The notes beneath the pieces are model-generated. The model did not search any database and had not been told where the DNA came from. It saw only the letters and a list, made by a program, of their open reading frames with translations. The position numbers and the translations under genes were made by a program. A stretch of 64,000 nucleotides of DNA from Gemmatimonadetes bacterium T265 (GTDB lineage Bacteria > Gemmatimonadota > Gemmatimonadetes > Gemmatimonadales > Gemmatimonadaceae): contig BPUI01000001.1 in assembly GCA_019973575.1 (NCBI GenBank), forward strand, positions 2,368,342 to 2,432,341, in the 5' to 3' direction. Of the stretch, positions 51,902 to 61,032 are shown piece after piece. The stretch's first letter is position 1, and each line of letters starts with the position of its first letter.

Positions 51902-54901
51902 ATGCGCGTTCCTTCACGCCCGCGCGGCTCCGCGCGCCTCCCACTCGGCGCGCTCGGCGCCCTCCCAGCCGTCGTGCCGGCGGTCGCCATCGCCCAACCC
52001 GCCGCGCGCGGCACGATCACCGGCCGGGTGACCGAGCAGGGGTCGGGCCGCCCGCTCGCCGACGCCCAGGTCATCGTCGTCGGCACGCAGATCGGCGCCC
52101 AGACCGGGCCGGACGGCACGTTCCGGATCGCCGGCGTCCCCGCGGGGCCGGTGGTACTACGGGCGCTCCGGATCGGCTTCCGCGCGACGACGCAGAGCGT
52201 GACGGTGCCGAGCGGCGGGTCGGTCGTCGCGGCGCTCGCGCTCGCGTCCGCGCCGACCTCGCTCGAACAGGTCGTCGTCACCGCGACCGGGGGAACGCAG
52301 CGGCAGCGCGAGCAGGGGAACGCGGTGGCGCAGATCACGCCGGACACGGTCGCCCTGGCCGCCGTGCCGAACGTCGCGGGGCTCGTGAATGGGCGCGCGG
52401 CCGGCGTGTCCGTCGTCGGCGTCGCCGGCACGACCGGCACGGGCGCGCGCATCCGCATCCGCGGCGCGAACTCGCTCTCGCTCGCGAACGACCCGCTCCT
52501 CATCATCGACGGCGTCCGCATCAACTCGGACCCGAACTCGTACAGCCCGGGCACGGGTGGGCAGAGCGCGTCGCGTCTCAACGACCTGTTGCCCGAGGAC
52601 ATCGAGGACGTCCAGATCCTCAAGGGGCCCGCGGCCACGGGGCTGTACGGGACGCAGGCGGCGAACGGCGTCATCCAGATCACGACGCGGCGCGGCCGGC
52701 AGGGCGCCGCACAGTGGAATGCGTACGCCGAAGCGGGCGCGGTGAACGACCGCAACACGTACCCGGCGAACTGGGGCGCGTACGGGCTGTTCGCGGACTC
52801 GACGGGCGCGCTGACCGTCCGGTCGCGCGGCTGCGACCTCGCCACGCAGGCGTTCGGCGGGTGCAAGCAGGACAGCGTCATCAACTTCAACCCGATGGTC
52901 GTCCACAGCCCGTTCCGCACCGGGCCGCGCCTCAAGGGCGGCGCGAACGTGAGCGGCGGCAGCGAGCGGAGCACGTACTACCTCTCGGCCGACTACACGA
53001 GCGAGGACGGCGTCTACCAGACGAACGCGCTGCGCCAGGCGAGCGTCCGCGCGAACGTCACCGCGCGCCCGACCTCGACGCTCGACGTCGCCACGTCGGC
53101 GGGCTTCGTGCGCTCGCAGCTCCAGCTCCCGCGCAACGACAACGACTACTTCGGGTACGTGTCGAACGGGGTCGGCGGCCTCGCGTACGACAACGCGCAG
53201 CAGGGCTACGACCCCGTGGGGCCCAACGTCATCGACCGGCTGCAGAGCGGGCAGGACGTGAACCGTTTCACGGGCTCCGTGACCGCCACGTACCGGCCGC
53301 TCGCCTGGCTCTCCGTGATCGGCGTGGCGGGCCTCGACAACGTCAACCGCTTCGACAACCAGACGTATCCGCCGGGCGTGATCCCGCCCGGATTCTTCGG
53401 ACTCGACGTCGGCTACCGCGAGTCGGACCGCTTCACGATCAACACCTCGACCGCCAACCTTTCGGCGGTCGCCACCCGCCAGCTCTCCGGCGCGATCACC
53501 TCGACCACGACGGCCGGGTTCCAGTACCAGCGCGACGACTCGCGTGGGACGACCGGGTCGGCGTTAGGCCTGGCGGCCGGGACGAGCTCGCTCAGCGGCG
53601 GCGTGAGTCAGTTCACGGTGGGCGAGCCGTTCGCGCGCAACGCCCTCGTCGGCGGCCTCGCGCAGGAACAGGTCGCCGTCCGCGACCGCCTATTCGTCAC
53701 CGCGGGCCTCCGCGCGGACAAGAACAGCGCGTTCGGCCAGAACTTCGGCACCGTCTACTACCCGTCCGCGAACGCGTCGTGGGTGGTGAGCGACGAGCCG
53801 TTCTTCCCGAAACCCGACGCCCTGAACTCGCTCCGCCTCCGCGCCGCGTTCGGCCGGTCGGGCCTACGCCCGGGCGTCAACGACGCGCTTCGCTACTACC
53901 GGCCCACCGCCGCGCGCGTGAACGGCAACGAGCAGTCGGGCATCACGATCGGCAACCTCGGCGACCCAAACTTGCGTCCCGAGCGCACGAGCGAGTTCGA
54001 GACCGGGCTCGACCTGACCAGCTTCGGCAGCCGCGCGAACCTCGAGCTCACGTATTACAACAAGCGCTCGAGCGACGCCCTCGTGCTCGTCCCGAGTCCG
54101 CCGTCGAGCGGGTTCCCGGCGCAGTACCGGAACCTCGGCGCGGTGTCCAACCGCGGCCTCGAGGCGCTCCTTACGCTCGTCCCGATCCGCACCGACCCGG
54201 TCGCGTGGACTTCGACGTTCAACTTCAGCACCAACCGGAACCGCCTGCTGAAGCTCGGCCTGCCGTCGCCGGTGATCTTCGCGGGCGGGCGGCAGCGGCA
54301 CCAGGTCGGCTACCCGCTGGGCGGGTACTGGGGCCCCAAGATCACCTACGCCGACTCGAACAAGAACGGCGTCATCGAACCTAACGAGGTCGTCATCGCC
54401 GACTCGGACAGCTTCCTCGGCAACTCGCTGCCCACGCGGACGCTCGGGTGGACGAACGACGTCACGCTGCTGAAGTGGCTCCGCTTCTCCGCGCTCGTCG
54501 ACTACAAGGGCGGGTTCAAGCAGTACAACAGCACCGAAGACTTCCGGTGTCAGCTCGCCCGCTGCCAGGGAATCAACGACCCCACGTCGTCGCTCGACCG
54601 GCAGGCGAAGTCGATCGCGTCGAACGTCGACGGCGTGGCGACCGGGTGGATCGAGTCCGCCGACTTCGTCAAGCTGCGCGAGCTTTCGCTGACCGCCACG
54701 CTGCCGACCGAGTTCGCGCGCCGGGCCCGGGCGCGGGCGATGAGCGTCACGGTCGCCGGCCGCAACCTGCACACGTGGACGAACTACAGCGGCATCGACC
54801 CCGAGGTGAACTCGGTCGGCGCCTCGAACTTCGCGCAGAGCGACTTCCTGAGTCAGCCGCAGGTGCGCTACATCACCGTGCGCGTGAACCTCTCGTACTG
54901 A
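51902..54901 (+). CDS. SusC/RagA-type TonB-dependent outer-membrane transporter
   Basis: 999 residues. The signal peptide ends about VVPAVAIAQ. A carboxypeptidase-regulatory-like domain follows (GTITGRVTEQGSGRPLADAQ, DGTFRIAGVPAGPVVL). The SusC linker-plug region is VVVTATGGTQRQREQGN, then RIRIRGANSLSLANDPLLII, DGVRINSD, DIEDVQILKGPAATGLYGTQ and ANGVIQITTRRG. The rest is a 22-stranded barrel with late segments LRLRAAFGRSGLRPGVN, NLRPERTSEFETGLDL and VAGRNLHTWTNYSGIDPE; the last residues (VRVNLSY) are a barrel signal. It imports a ligand bound by the SusD protein encoded 18 bp downstream. There is no anti-sigma/ECF pair next to it. Confidence 0.95.
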   Translation: MRVPSRPRGSARLPLGALGALPAVVPAVAIAQPAARGTITGRVTEQGSGRPLADAQVIVVGTQIGAQTGPDGTFRIAGVPAGPVVLRALRIGFRATTQSVTVPSGGSVVAALALASAPTSLEQVVVTATGGTQRQREQGNAVAQITPDTVALAAVPNVAGLVNGRAAGVSVVGVAGTTGTGARIRIRGANSLSLANDPLLIIDGVRINSDPNSYSPGTGGQSASRLNDLLPEDIEDVQILKGPAATGLYGTQAANGVIQITTRRGRQGAAQWNAYAEAGAVNDRNTYPANWGAYGLFADSTGALTVRSRGCDLATQAFGGCKQDSVINFNPMVVHSPFRTGPRLKGGANVSGGSERSTYYLSADYTSEDGVYQTNALRQASVRANVTARPTSTLDVATSAGFVRSQLQLPRNDNDYFGYVSNGVGGLAYDNAQQGYDPVGPNVIDRLQSGQDVNRFTGSVTATYRPLAWLSVIGVAGLDNVNRFDNQTYPPGVIPPGFFGLDVGYRESDRFTINTSTANLSAVATRQLSGAITSTTTAGFQYQRDDSRGTTGSALGLAAGTSSLSGGVSQFTVGEPFARNALVGGLAQEQVAVRDRLFVTAGLRADKNSAFGQNFGTVYYPSANASWVVSDEPFFPKPDALNSLRLRAAFGRSGLRPGVNDALRYYRPTAARVNGNEQSGITIGNLGDPNLRPERTSEFETGLDLTSFGSRANLELTYYNKRSSDALVLVPSPPSSGFPAQYRNLGAVSNRGLEALLTLVPIRTDPVAWTSTFNFSTNRNRLLKLGLPSPVIFAGGRQRHQVGYPLGGYWGPKITYADSNKNGVIEPNEVVIADSDSFLGNSLPTRTLGWTNDVTLLKWLRFSALVDYKGGFKQYNSTEDFRCQLARCQGINDPTSSLDRQAKSIASNVDGVATGWIESADFVKLRELSLTATLPTEFARRARARAMSVTVAGRNLHTWTNYSGIDPEVNSVGASNFAQSDFLSQPQVRYITVRVNLSY

Positions 54902-54919
54902 CCCCGCCCCACCCCCACC

Positions 54920-56272
54920 ATGCCTAACCTCCGCGCTCTGCGCGCGCGCCTCGCCGCCCTGGGCCTCGCCGCCGCGGCGGCCGGGGCGGCGTGCAGCACC
55001 TCGGTGAGCGACCCGAACATCGTGTCGCCCAACGCGCTCCGCGACTCGACCGCCCTGCCCACGGTGTTGAACGGCGCGGTCGGCGACCTGGCCCACGCCT
55101 ACGCCGGCGACAACGGGAACACCGAAGGCGTCATCCTCCTCGGCGGCCTCCGCGCCGACGAGTGGCGCAACTCGGACTACTTCGACACGCGCATCCAGGT
55201 GGATCGCGGCGTCATCAACGTCAACAACGGCTCGGTCGACTCACTCTTCGCGATCCTCAACATCGCGCGCCGCAGCGCGGAGTTGGCGACGAGCACCTTC
55301 ACCCGGCTCGCCCCGGGCGACTACCGGCACGCGGCCGCGCTCAACATCGACGCGTATGCCTACGTCCTGCTCGCCGAGACGTTCTGCTCCGGGATCCCGT
55401 TCACCGACCTGCAGAGCAACGGGACGAGCTTCGCGTATGGCTCGCCGCTCACCACGCAGCAGGTGTTCGCCGCTGCGAAGGCGCGCTTCGACACCGCAGC
55501 CACGATCGCCGACGCCGCGGCCGCGGGTGGTAGCGCCCGCGCGCAGCAGGAGGCGTACCTCGCCCGCGTCGGCCGAGCCCGCGCCCTCGTCGGGCTCGGG
55601 CGCTACGCGGAGGCCGCGGCGAGCGTCGACTCGGTCCCGACGACGTTCGAGTACGACGTCCTCTACTCCGAGAACACGGGGCGCGAGAACAACGGCGTGT
55701 ACGGATTCAACGTGATCAACGCCCGGTGGTCCGTCGCCGACAGCGAGGGCACCAACGGCCTGCCGTTCATCTCCGCCAAGGACCCGCGCGTGCCGGTCAC
55801 CGACGCGGGGCAGACCGGCGTCGACGCGACGACCGAGCTGTTCACCTTCGACAAGTACGCAAGCCTGAGCTCGCCCATCCCGCTCGCCACCGGGACGGAA
55901 GCGCGGCTGATCGAGGCCGAGGCGGCGCTGAACGCGCAGAACCCGCAGCAGGCGCTCGGCATCCTCAACACGCTGCGCGCGACCGCGGGCCTCGCCGCGC
56001 TCGCGCTCGGCGCGGACATGCCGGCGCAGACGCTGCAGCTGTTCTCCGAACGCGCGTTCTGGCTGTTCGCGACGGCGCACCGCCTCGGCGACATGCGGCG
56101 TCTCGTGCGGCCGACGGGCCAGGGCGGCTACGGCTTCGCCATCACCAGTGTTTTCCCGACCGGCCCGTACCCGAAGGGCGGCGCCCCATACGGGACCGAG
56201 GTCAACCTGCCGATCCCGGTCGACGAGCGCAACAACCCGAACTTCACGCAGTGCATCGACCGCACGACGTGA
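54920..56272 (+). CDS. SusD/RagB-family surface lipoprotein
   Basis: 450 residues. The lipobox is AAGAACSTS (Cys ~25), followed by DPNIVSPNALRDSTALPTVL, characteristic of SusD-like proteins, whose helices carry TPR-like repeats. Further family segments are NIDAYAYVLLAETFCSGIPF, LARVGRARALVGLGRYAEA, RLIEAEAALNAQNPQQALGI and LFSERAFWLFATAHRLGDMR. It sits on the SusC barrel and captures the ligand. The start reads MPNL through the GCCTAAC word (54922). No glycoside hydrolase follows, so the ligand need not be starch or even a glycan. Confidence 0.93.
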   Translation: MPNLRALRARLAALGLAAAAAGAACSTSVSDPNIVSPNALRDSTALPTVLNGAVGDLAHAYAGDNGNTEGVILLGGLRADEWRNSDYFDTRIQVDRGVINVNNGSVDSLFAILNIARRSAELATSTFTRLAPGDYRHAAALNIDAYAYVLLAETFCSGIPFTDLQSNGTSFAYGSPLTTQQVFAAAKARFDTAATIADAAAAGGSARAQQEAYLARVGRARALVGLGRYAEAAASVDSVPTTFEYDVLYSENTGRENNGVYGFNVINARWSVADSEGTNGLPFISAKDPRVPVTDAGQTGVDATTELFTFDKYASLSSPIPLATGTEARLIEAEAALNAQNPQQALGILNTLRATAGLAALALGADMPAQTLQLFSERAFWLFATAHRLGDMRRLVRPTGQGGYGFAITSVFPTGPYPKGGAPYGTEVNLPIPVDERNNPNFTQCIDRTT

Positions 56273-56285
56273 GGACGGCACGGCC

Positions 56286-56316
56286 GACCGCGGTTGCGTA
56301 AACCGCGCCGCGGTCC
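56286..56316. terminator. Hairpin between convergent SusD and Kup genes
   Basis: GACCGCGG (56286-56293) pairs with CCGCGGTC (56308-56315), and an alternative inner stem pairs CGCGGTT with AACCGCG. It lies in the 52-bp gap between the two stop codons and may act on both transcripts. Confidence 0.5.
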
Positions 56317-56324
56317 GGCCCCGC

Positions 56325-58313
56325 TCAGATCTCCACCACGTTCCCGATCTCCACGCTCCGGTCCGGCGGCAGCCCGAAGTAGTCCGCCGCCGTCGCCGCG
56401 ACGCGCGACAGCCCGGCGAACAGGTGCTCGCGCCAGAGCGCCATCCCCGGCAGCTCCGTCGGCACCACGCGGTCGCGGTTCACGAAGTAGGTCGCCGTCC
56501 CGGGCGCGTAGACGAGCCCCGGCACCTGTCGCGCGACCGAATCTCGGACGACGTCGCTCTCGAGCGCCCGCGCGAGGTGCGGGTCCTCCATGAACCCGAA
56601 CCGCACCTCCGCGCGGTAGAACCCATCGCCGAGCGACTCCACCCGCACCCGGTGCTCGGCCTGCACGTTAGGCACCTGCAGCGTCTTGACCGTCGCGAGC
56701 ACCGTCTGCGCGTGCGCGATCTTGTTGTGCTTGAGGTTGTGCAGGAGCGAGATCGGCGCCCCGGCCGGCGTCCCGCTCAGGAACACGGCCGTCCCCGGCA
56801 CCCGCGTCACCTCGCCGGACTGCACGCGCTCGACGACGTGCGCGACCGTGTCGCCGACGGCCGTGTTGCGCTCGAATACGAGCCGCCGCCCGCGCTTCCA
56901 CGTCGCCAGGATCGTGAACACCAGCGCGGCCACGGCCAGCGGTAGCCAGCCGCCCTCGAGCACCTTCACGAGGTTCGCGCCGAGGAAGCTCAGGTCGATC
57001 GCCATGAACACGCCGACGAGCGGCACGACCTGCCAGAGCGGCCAGCCCCACCGCTCGTGCGCCACGACGTAGAAGATCACGCTCGTGATCGCCATCGTGC
57101 TGGTCACCGCGATGCCGTACGCCGCGGCCAGGTTCGTCGACGACCGGAAGCTGACGATCAGCAGCACGCAGGCGACGAGCAGGGCCCAGTTGACCGCCGG
57201 GACGTACACCTGCCCGAACTCGTGCTCCGAGGTGTGCCGCACCTGCAGGCGCGGGCAGAAGCCGAGCTGGATGGCCTGCAGCGTGAGCGAGAACGCCCCG
57301 GAGATCACCGCCTGCGACGCGATGACGGTCGCGACGGTGCTCAGAAGGACGAGCGGAATCAACGCCCACCCGGGCGCGAGATTGAAGAACGGGTGCTCCG
57401 ACGACTTCGGGTCGTGCAGCAAGAGCGCGCCCTGCCCGAAATAGTTGAGCAGCAGGGCGGGGTAGACGAGCGCGAACCACGCGTACCGGATCGGCCGCCG
57501 CCCGAAGTGGCCCATGTCGGCGTAGAGCGCCTCGCCGCCGGTCACGACGAGCACCACGCTGCCGAGGACGAGGAACCCGCGCAGCCCGTTCGCCTCGAAG
57601 AACCGCAATCCGTGCAGCGGGTTGAGCGCGCCGAGGACGCTGGGCGAGTGGAGGATCTGAACGACGCCGAGGAGCGCGAGCACCGCGAACCAGACGACCA
57701 TGATCGGGCCGAAGATCTTGCCGACCTTGGCCGTGCCGCCTTTCTGGAAGAGGAACAGCCCGACGATGATCGCGACCGAGAGCGGGATGACGAACGGCTG
57801 CGCTCGCGGCGTCGCCACGCTCAGCCCCTCGACCGCGCTCAGCACCGAGATGGCCGGCGTGATGATCCCGTCGCCGTAGAGCAGCGCGGCGCCGAACAGG
57901 CCGAGGATCACGAGCCACCGCCGCTCGCTGCGCCCGGTCGGCCGGATGGGGGTCGCGAGCGCGGTCAGCGCGAGGATGCCGCCCTCGCCGTGGTTGTCCG
58001 CCCGCATGATGAAGATCAGGTACTTGAGCGAGACGACCAGCGTGAGCGCCCAGAAGACGAGCGACAACACGCCGAGCACGTTGCCCGGCGTCGGGGTGAC
58101 GCCGTGCTCGCTGTGAAAGCACTCGGTGAGCGCGTAGAGCGGGCTCGTACCGATGTCGCCGTACACCACCCCGATCGCGCCGAGCGCGAGCAGGGCGAGG
58201 TAGCGGCCGGTGACCGGGGGTCCCGAGTGGCGCGGGACGTCGGCCGTGTCTTCGTGGCGGGCCGCCTCGGCGACCGCGCTCATCGGGGGCGGATCAGCGG
58301 TTGCGGTTGTCAT
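56325..58313 (-). CDS. kup: Low-affinity potassium transporter Kup
   Basis: 662 residues. The KUP signature GVVYGDIGTSPLYALTECF lies in the first of about 12 membrane helices. MRADNHGEGGILALTAL, LLYGDGIITPAISVLSAVEG, TGGEALYADMGHFGRRPI and LNYFGQGALLL are further conserved blocks. The C-terminal ~170-residue cytosolic domain (GTAVFLSGTPAGAPISLLHN) is present. It is a proton-coupled K+ importer of the inner membrane. ATG 58313 was chosen (GTG 58316 is adjacent). It carries one GCCTAAC word encoding Pro-Asn (56668). Confidence 0.97.
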   Translation of the reverse strand: MTTATADPPPMSAVAEAARHEDTADVPRHSGPPVTGRYLALLALGAIGVVYGDIGTSPLYALTECFHSEHGVTPTPGNVLGVLSLVFWALTLVVSLKYLIFIMRADNHGEGGILALTALATPIRPTGRSERRWLVILGLFGAALLYGDGIITPAISVLSAVEGLSVATPRAQPFVIPLSVAIIVGLFLFQKGGTAKVGKIFGPIMVVWFAVLALLGVVQILHSPSVLGALNPLHGLRFFEANGLRGFLVLGSVVLVVTGGEALYADMGHFGRRPIRYAWFALVYPALLLNYFGQGALLLHDPKSSEHPFFNLAPGWALIPLVLLSTVATVIASQAVISGAFSLTLQAIQLGFCPRLQVRHTSEHEFGQVYVPAVNWALLVACVLLIVSFRSSTNLAAAYGIAVTSTMAITSVIFYVVAHERWGWPLWQVVPLVGVFMAIDLSFLGANLVKVLEGGWLPLAVAALVFTILATWKRGRRLVFERNTAVGDTVAHVVERVQSGEVTRVPGTAVFLSGTPAGAPISLLHNLKHNKIAHAQTVLATVKTLQVPNVQAEHRVRVESLGDGFYRAEVRFGFMEDPHLARALESDVVRDSVARQVPGLVYAPGTATYFVNRDRVVPTELPGMALWREHLFAGLSRVAATAADYFGLPPDRSVEIGNVVEI

Positions 58314-58443
58314 CACCCGCCCCCCGATGCAGGCCGCGCGCCGGATCGATCGGCCGCGCGGCCGGCGCGCGACAAGTGGACGAGAAGATCCACCCGGCCG
58401 GTCGCCGCCGGTCCGATACGACGGGGTGTTACAGCCGCACGCG

Positions 58444-58656
58444 CTACCGCTGGAGCGACGGCGTCAATTGGGCGAGCAGCGTGCGCGCCGTCTGGCGGTC
58501 GCCGTCGCTCAGCATGTCGCGCCCGCGCGCGACGCGAAACGAGGCGAGCACTTCGTCGCACAGCTCGCGCAGGTGCGCCCGGCGACGTCGGTCGGGCGCC
58601 GAACGATGGCCGGCCACGAGCGCGGGGGCGGCGACGGAACGCGGAGCAATCGACAT
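58444..58656 (-). CDS. Possible small helical protein upstream of kup
   Basis: 70 residues from ATG 58656. After a basic start, HLRELCDEVLASFRVARGRD and MLSDGDRQTARTLLAQLTPSL read as two clean amphipathic helices, which favours a real protein, but there is no SD and no family that I know. It lies 130 bp before kup on the same strand and in a divergent gap with the hydrolase gene. Confidence 0.45.
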   Translation of the reverse strand: MSIAPRSVAAPALVAGHRSAPDRRRRAHLRELCDEVLASFRVARGRDMLSDGDRQTARTLLAQLTPSLQR

Positions 58657-58825
58657 GGAGGCGTTTGTGGGGCGAGCGTGACGAGCGCGGCCGGCTGGCA
58701 CCTGCCGCGCTGTCGGCCCAAGGCAGATTGCGGGCCACGTGCCCCGACGCGCGGCACCGCTCGTGCGCCGACGTCCCACCGCCCAACATCCGCGCGCCCC
58801 GGCGCCCGCTCCCCTCGACCTGCGC

Positions 58826-60817
58826 ATGCGCTCGTCCTTCTCCGCCACCGCCGTCGCAACCGCGGTCGTCCTCTCCTGCGCCGCCTCGCTCGCCTGCGCG
58901 CAACCCGCCCGGCAGCCCGCCGCCTCGCCGACGGTGCCCCGCTCGCTCTTCCCCGAGTCGGACTCCGCGTTCGTCCGCGCCGCCTACACGAAGCGCGAAT
59001 ACCGCGTGCCGATGCGCGACGCCGTGAAGCTCTTCACGATCGTCTACGTCCCGAAAGACGCGGGTGCGGGGACGCAGTACCCGTTCGTCATGCAGCGCAC
59101 CTGCTACTCGATCGCGCCATACGGCCCCGACGCGTACGCACCGACGATCGGCCCCGACCCGTTCATGCTGCGCGAGAAGTACATCTTCGTCTACCAGGAC
59201 GTCCGCGGCCGGTACAACAGCGAGGGCAGGTGGACCAACGTCCGCCCCGTGCTGAGCGACGCCGAGAAGGCGCGCGACCCGAAGGCGGTCGACGAGGCGA
59301 GCGACACGTACGACACGATCGACTGGCTGCTGAAGAACGTCCCCGGCAACAACGGCAAGGTCGGCCAGTGGGGGATCAGCTACCCCGGCTTCTTTACCTC
59401 ACTCGGCGCGCTCTCGCGCCACCCCGCGCTCGTCGCGTCGAGCCCGCAGGCGCCGGTCACGGACTTCTACTTCGAAGACTTCCACCACAACGGCGCGCTG
59501 ACGCAGGGGTACTTCTACACGTACCCGATCTTCGGGATCGCGACCGGCGGCCCGCGCACCGACGACTGGTGGGTGCCGAAGATGGTCCAGGAGGGCCACA
59601 ACGACGACTACGATTTCCAGTTAGGCCTCGGCCCCCTCCGCACGACGACGGACCGCTACTACCGCGACAACTTCTTCTGGCAGGAGATCATCGAACACCC
59701 GGACTACGACGCGTTCTGGCAGGCGCGCGCCGTGCCGCCACACCTGACCGGGATCAAGCACGCGGTGATGACCGTCGGCGGCTGGTTCGACGCGGAGGAC
59801 CTCTACGGCCCGCTCACCGTCTACAAGACGATCGACAAGAACAGCCCGGGCATCTACAACACGATCGTCGAGGGGCCGTTCCGCCACGGCGGGTGGGCGC
59901 GCCAGGGCGTCGAGCACACGCTCCACGGCGACCTGTATTTCGGCGACTCGCTCGAGACCAAGTTCCAGCGCAACGTCGAGGCCGTGTTCTTCCGCCACTG
60001 GCTCAAGGGCGCGGCCGACGGCAAGACGGGTCTCCCCGACGCGCTGATGTTCGACACGGGGCGCAAGGAGTGGCGGAGCTTCGACGCGTGGCCGGCGAAG
60101 ACGGCGCGGACGCGGAGCTACTACCTGCGCAGCCCGGGCGGGCTCGCGCCGGTGGCGCCGAACGCGAACTCCACCGGCCCGGGGCGCCCGGCCCCGTACC
60201 TGGAGTACGTGAGCGACCCGTCCCGCCCGGTGCCGAGCCGCTGCCTCGCGCCGACGATCCAGGGGCTGACGATGTACCAGTACATGAGCGACGACCAGCG
60301 GTGCTTCGACGGGCGCCGGGACGTGCTCACCTTTACGACCGACACGCTCCGCGAGGACGTGACGTTAGGCGGCGAGATCACCGCGCGGCTCAAGGTGAGC
60401 ACGACCGGCGCGGACGGCGACTTCGTCGTCAAGCTCATCGACGTCTACCCGATGAGCGAGCCCGACCACCCGTACATGCCCTACAAGAACGTGCACCTCG
60501 CCGGCTACCAGCAGCTCGTGCGCGGCGAGATCATGCGCGGGCGCTACCGGAAGGGCTTCGCGCGGCCGACGCCGATGACGCCCGGCGCGGTCGAGGACGT
60601 CACGTTCCGGCTGCAGGACGTGCTGCACACGTTCAAGAAGGGGCACCGGATGATGGTGCAGGTGCAGAGCTCGTGGTTCCCGGCCTTCGACCGCAACCCG
60701 CAGACGTACGTGCCCAACATCTACGAGGCCAAGTCGACCGATTTCGTGCCGGCGACGGTGCGGGTGTATACGAACGTGGCGAATGCGAGCCGGGTGGACG
60801 TGCAGGTGGTGCCGTGA
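58826..60817 (+). CDS. CocE/NonD family hydrolase (X-Pro dipeptidyl-peptidase S15-like)
   Basis: 663 residues. The signal peptide is AVATAVVLSCAASLACAQ. The alpha/beta-hydrolase core begins VPMRDAVKLFTIVYVPKDAG; QDVRGRYNSEGRW is the usual block before the nucleophile, which is Ser185 in QWGISYPGFFTSLGALS. The Asp region is HAVMTVGGWFDAEDLYGP and the His region is IVEGPFRHGGWARQG. The C-terminal jelly-roll (X-Pro_C) domain starts near LTFTTDTLREDVTLGGEITA. Relatives include glutaryl-7-ACA acylases, alpha-amino-acid ester hydrolases and cocaine esterase. It is exported, and cleaves amides or esters of unknown nature. Confidence 0.92.
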   Translation: MRSSFSATAVATAVVLSCAASLACAQPARQPAASPTVPRSLFPESDSAFVRAAYTKREYRVPMRDAVKLFTIVYVPKDAGAGTQYPFVMQRTCYSIAPYGPDAYAPTIGPDPFMLREKYIFVYQDVRGRYNSEGRWTNVRPVLSDAEKARDPKAVDEASDTYDTIDWLLKNVPGNNGKVGQWGISYPGFFTSLGALSRHPALVASSPQAPVTDFYFEDFHHNGALTQGYFYTYPIFGIATGGPRTDDWWVPKMVQEGHNDDYDFQLGLGPLRTTTDRYYRDNFFWQEIIEHPDYDAFWQARAVPPHLTGIKHAVMTVGGWFDAEDLYGPLTVYKTIDKNSPGIYNTIVEGPFRHGGWARQGVEHTLHGDLYFGDSLETKFQRNVEAVFFRHWLKGAADGKTGLPDALMFDTGRKEWRSFDAWPAKTARTRSYYLRSPGGLAPVAPNANSTGPGRPAPYLEYVSDPSRPVPSRCLAPTIQGLTMYQYMSDDQRCFDGRRDVLTFTTDTLREDVTLGGEITARLKVSTTGADGDFVVKLIDVYPMSEPDHPYMPYKNVHLAGYQQLVRGEIMRGRYRKGFARPTPMTPGAVEDVTFRLQDVLHTFKKGHRMMVQVQSSWFPAFDRNPQTYVPNIYEAKSTDFVPATVRVYTNVANASRVDVQVVP

Positions 60818-60829
60818 GGGGGGCGGAGG

Positions 60830-61006
60830 CGACGGCGCGGTTGAACCCCGACTGTTGGTCGGGCGCAGTTGGTAACGCGCTGGTGGTGGGGCGGTGTTGG
60901 AACGGCGGGTCGAGCCGGCCACGGGCAGCGCCGTTCCAATCGCGCTGCATCAACCGCGGTTGATCAACAGCGCCCGACCAACAGCCGGGGTTCAGCCGCG
61001 CCGTCG
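60830..61006. repeat. 177-bp nested inverted repeat between convergent genes
   Basis: The outer arms, 60830-60866 and 60970-61006 (37 bp each), are reverse complements with only two mismatches, one of them a possible G-U pair. Inside is a perfect 11-bp inverted repeat TTGGAACGGCG / CGCCGTTCCAA (60897-60907, 60929-60939). Two overlapping 10-bp palindromes AACCGCGGTT (60952-60961) and GTTGATCAAC (60959-60968) lie near the right arm. Either RNA strand would fold into a long rod. It lies just after the CocE-type gene and before the stop of the convergent gene. It could be a double terminator, a miniature mobile element, or a structured RNA. Confidence 0.85.
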
Positions 61007-61032
61007 ACCCCGCCCCATCACCCGCGCCGCCC

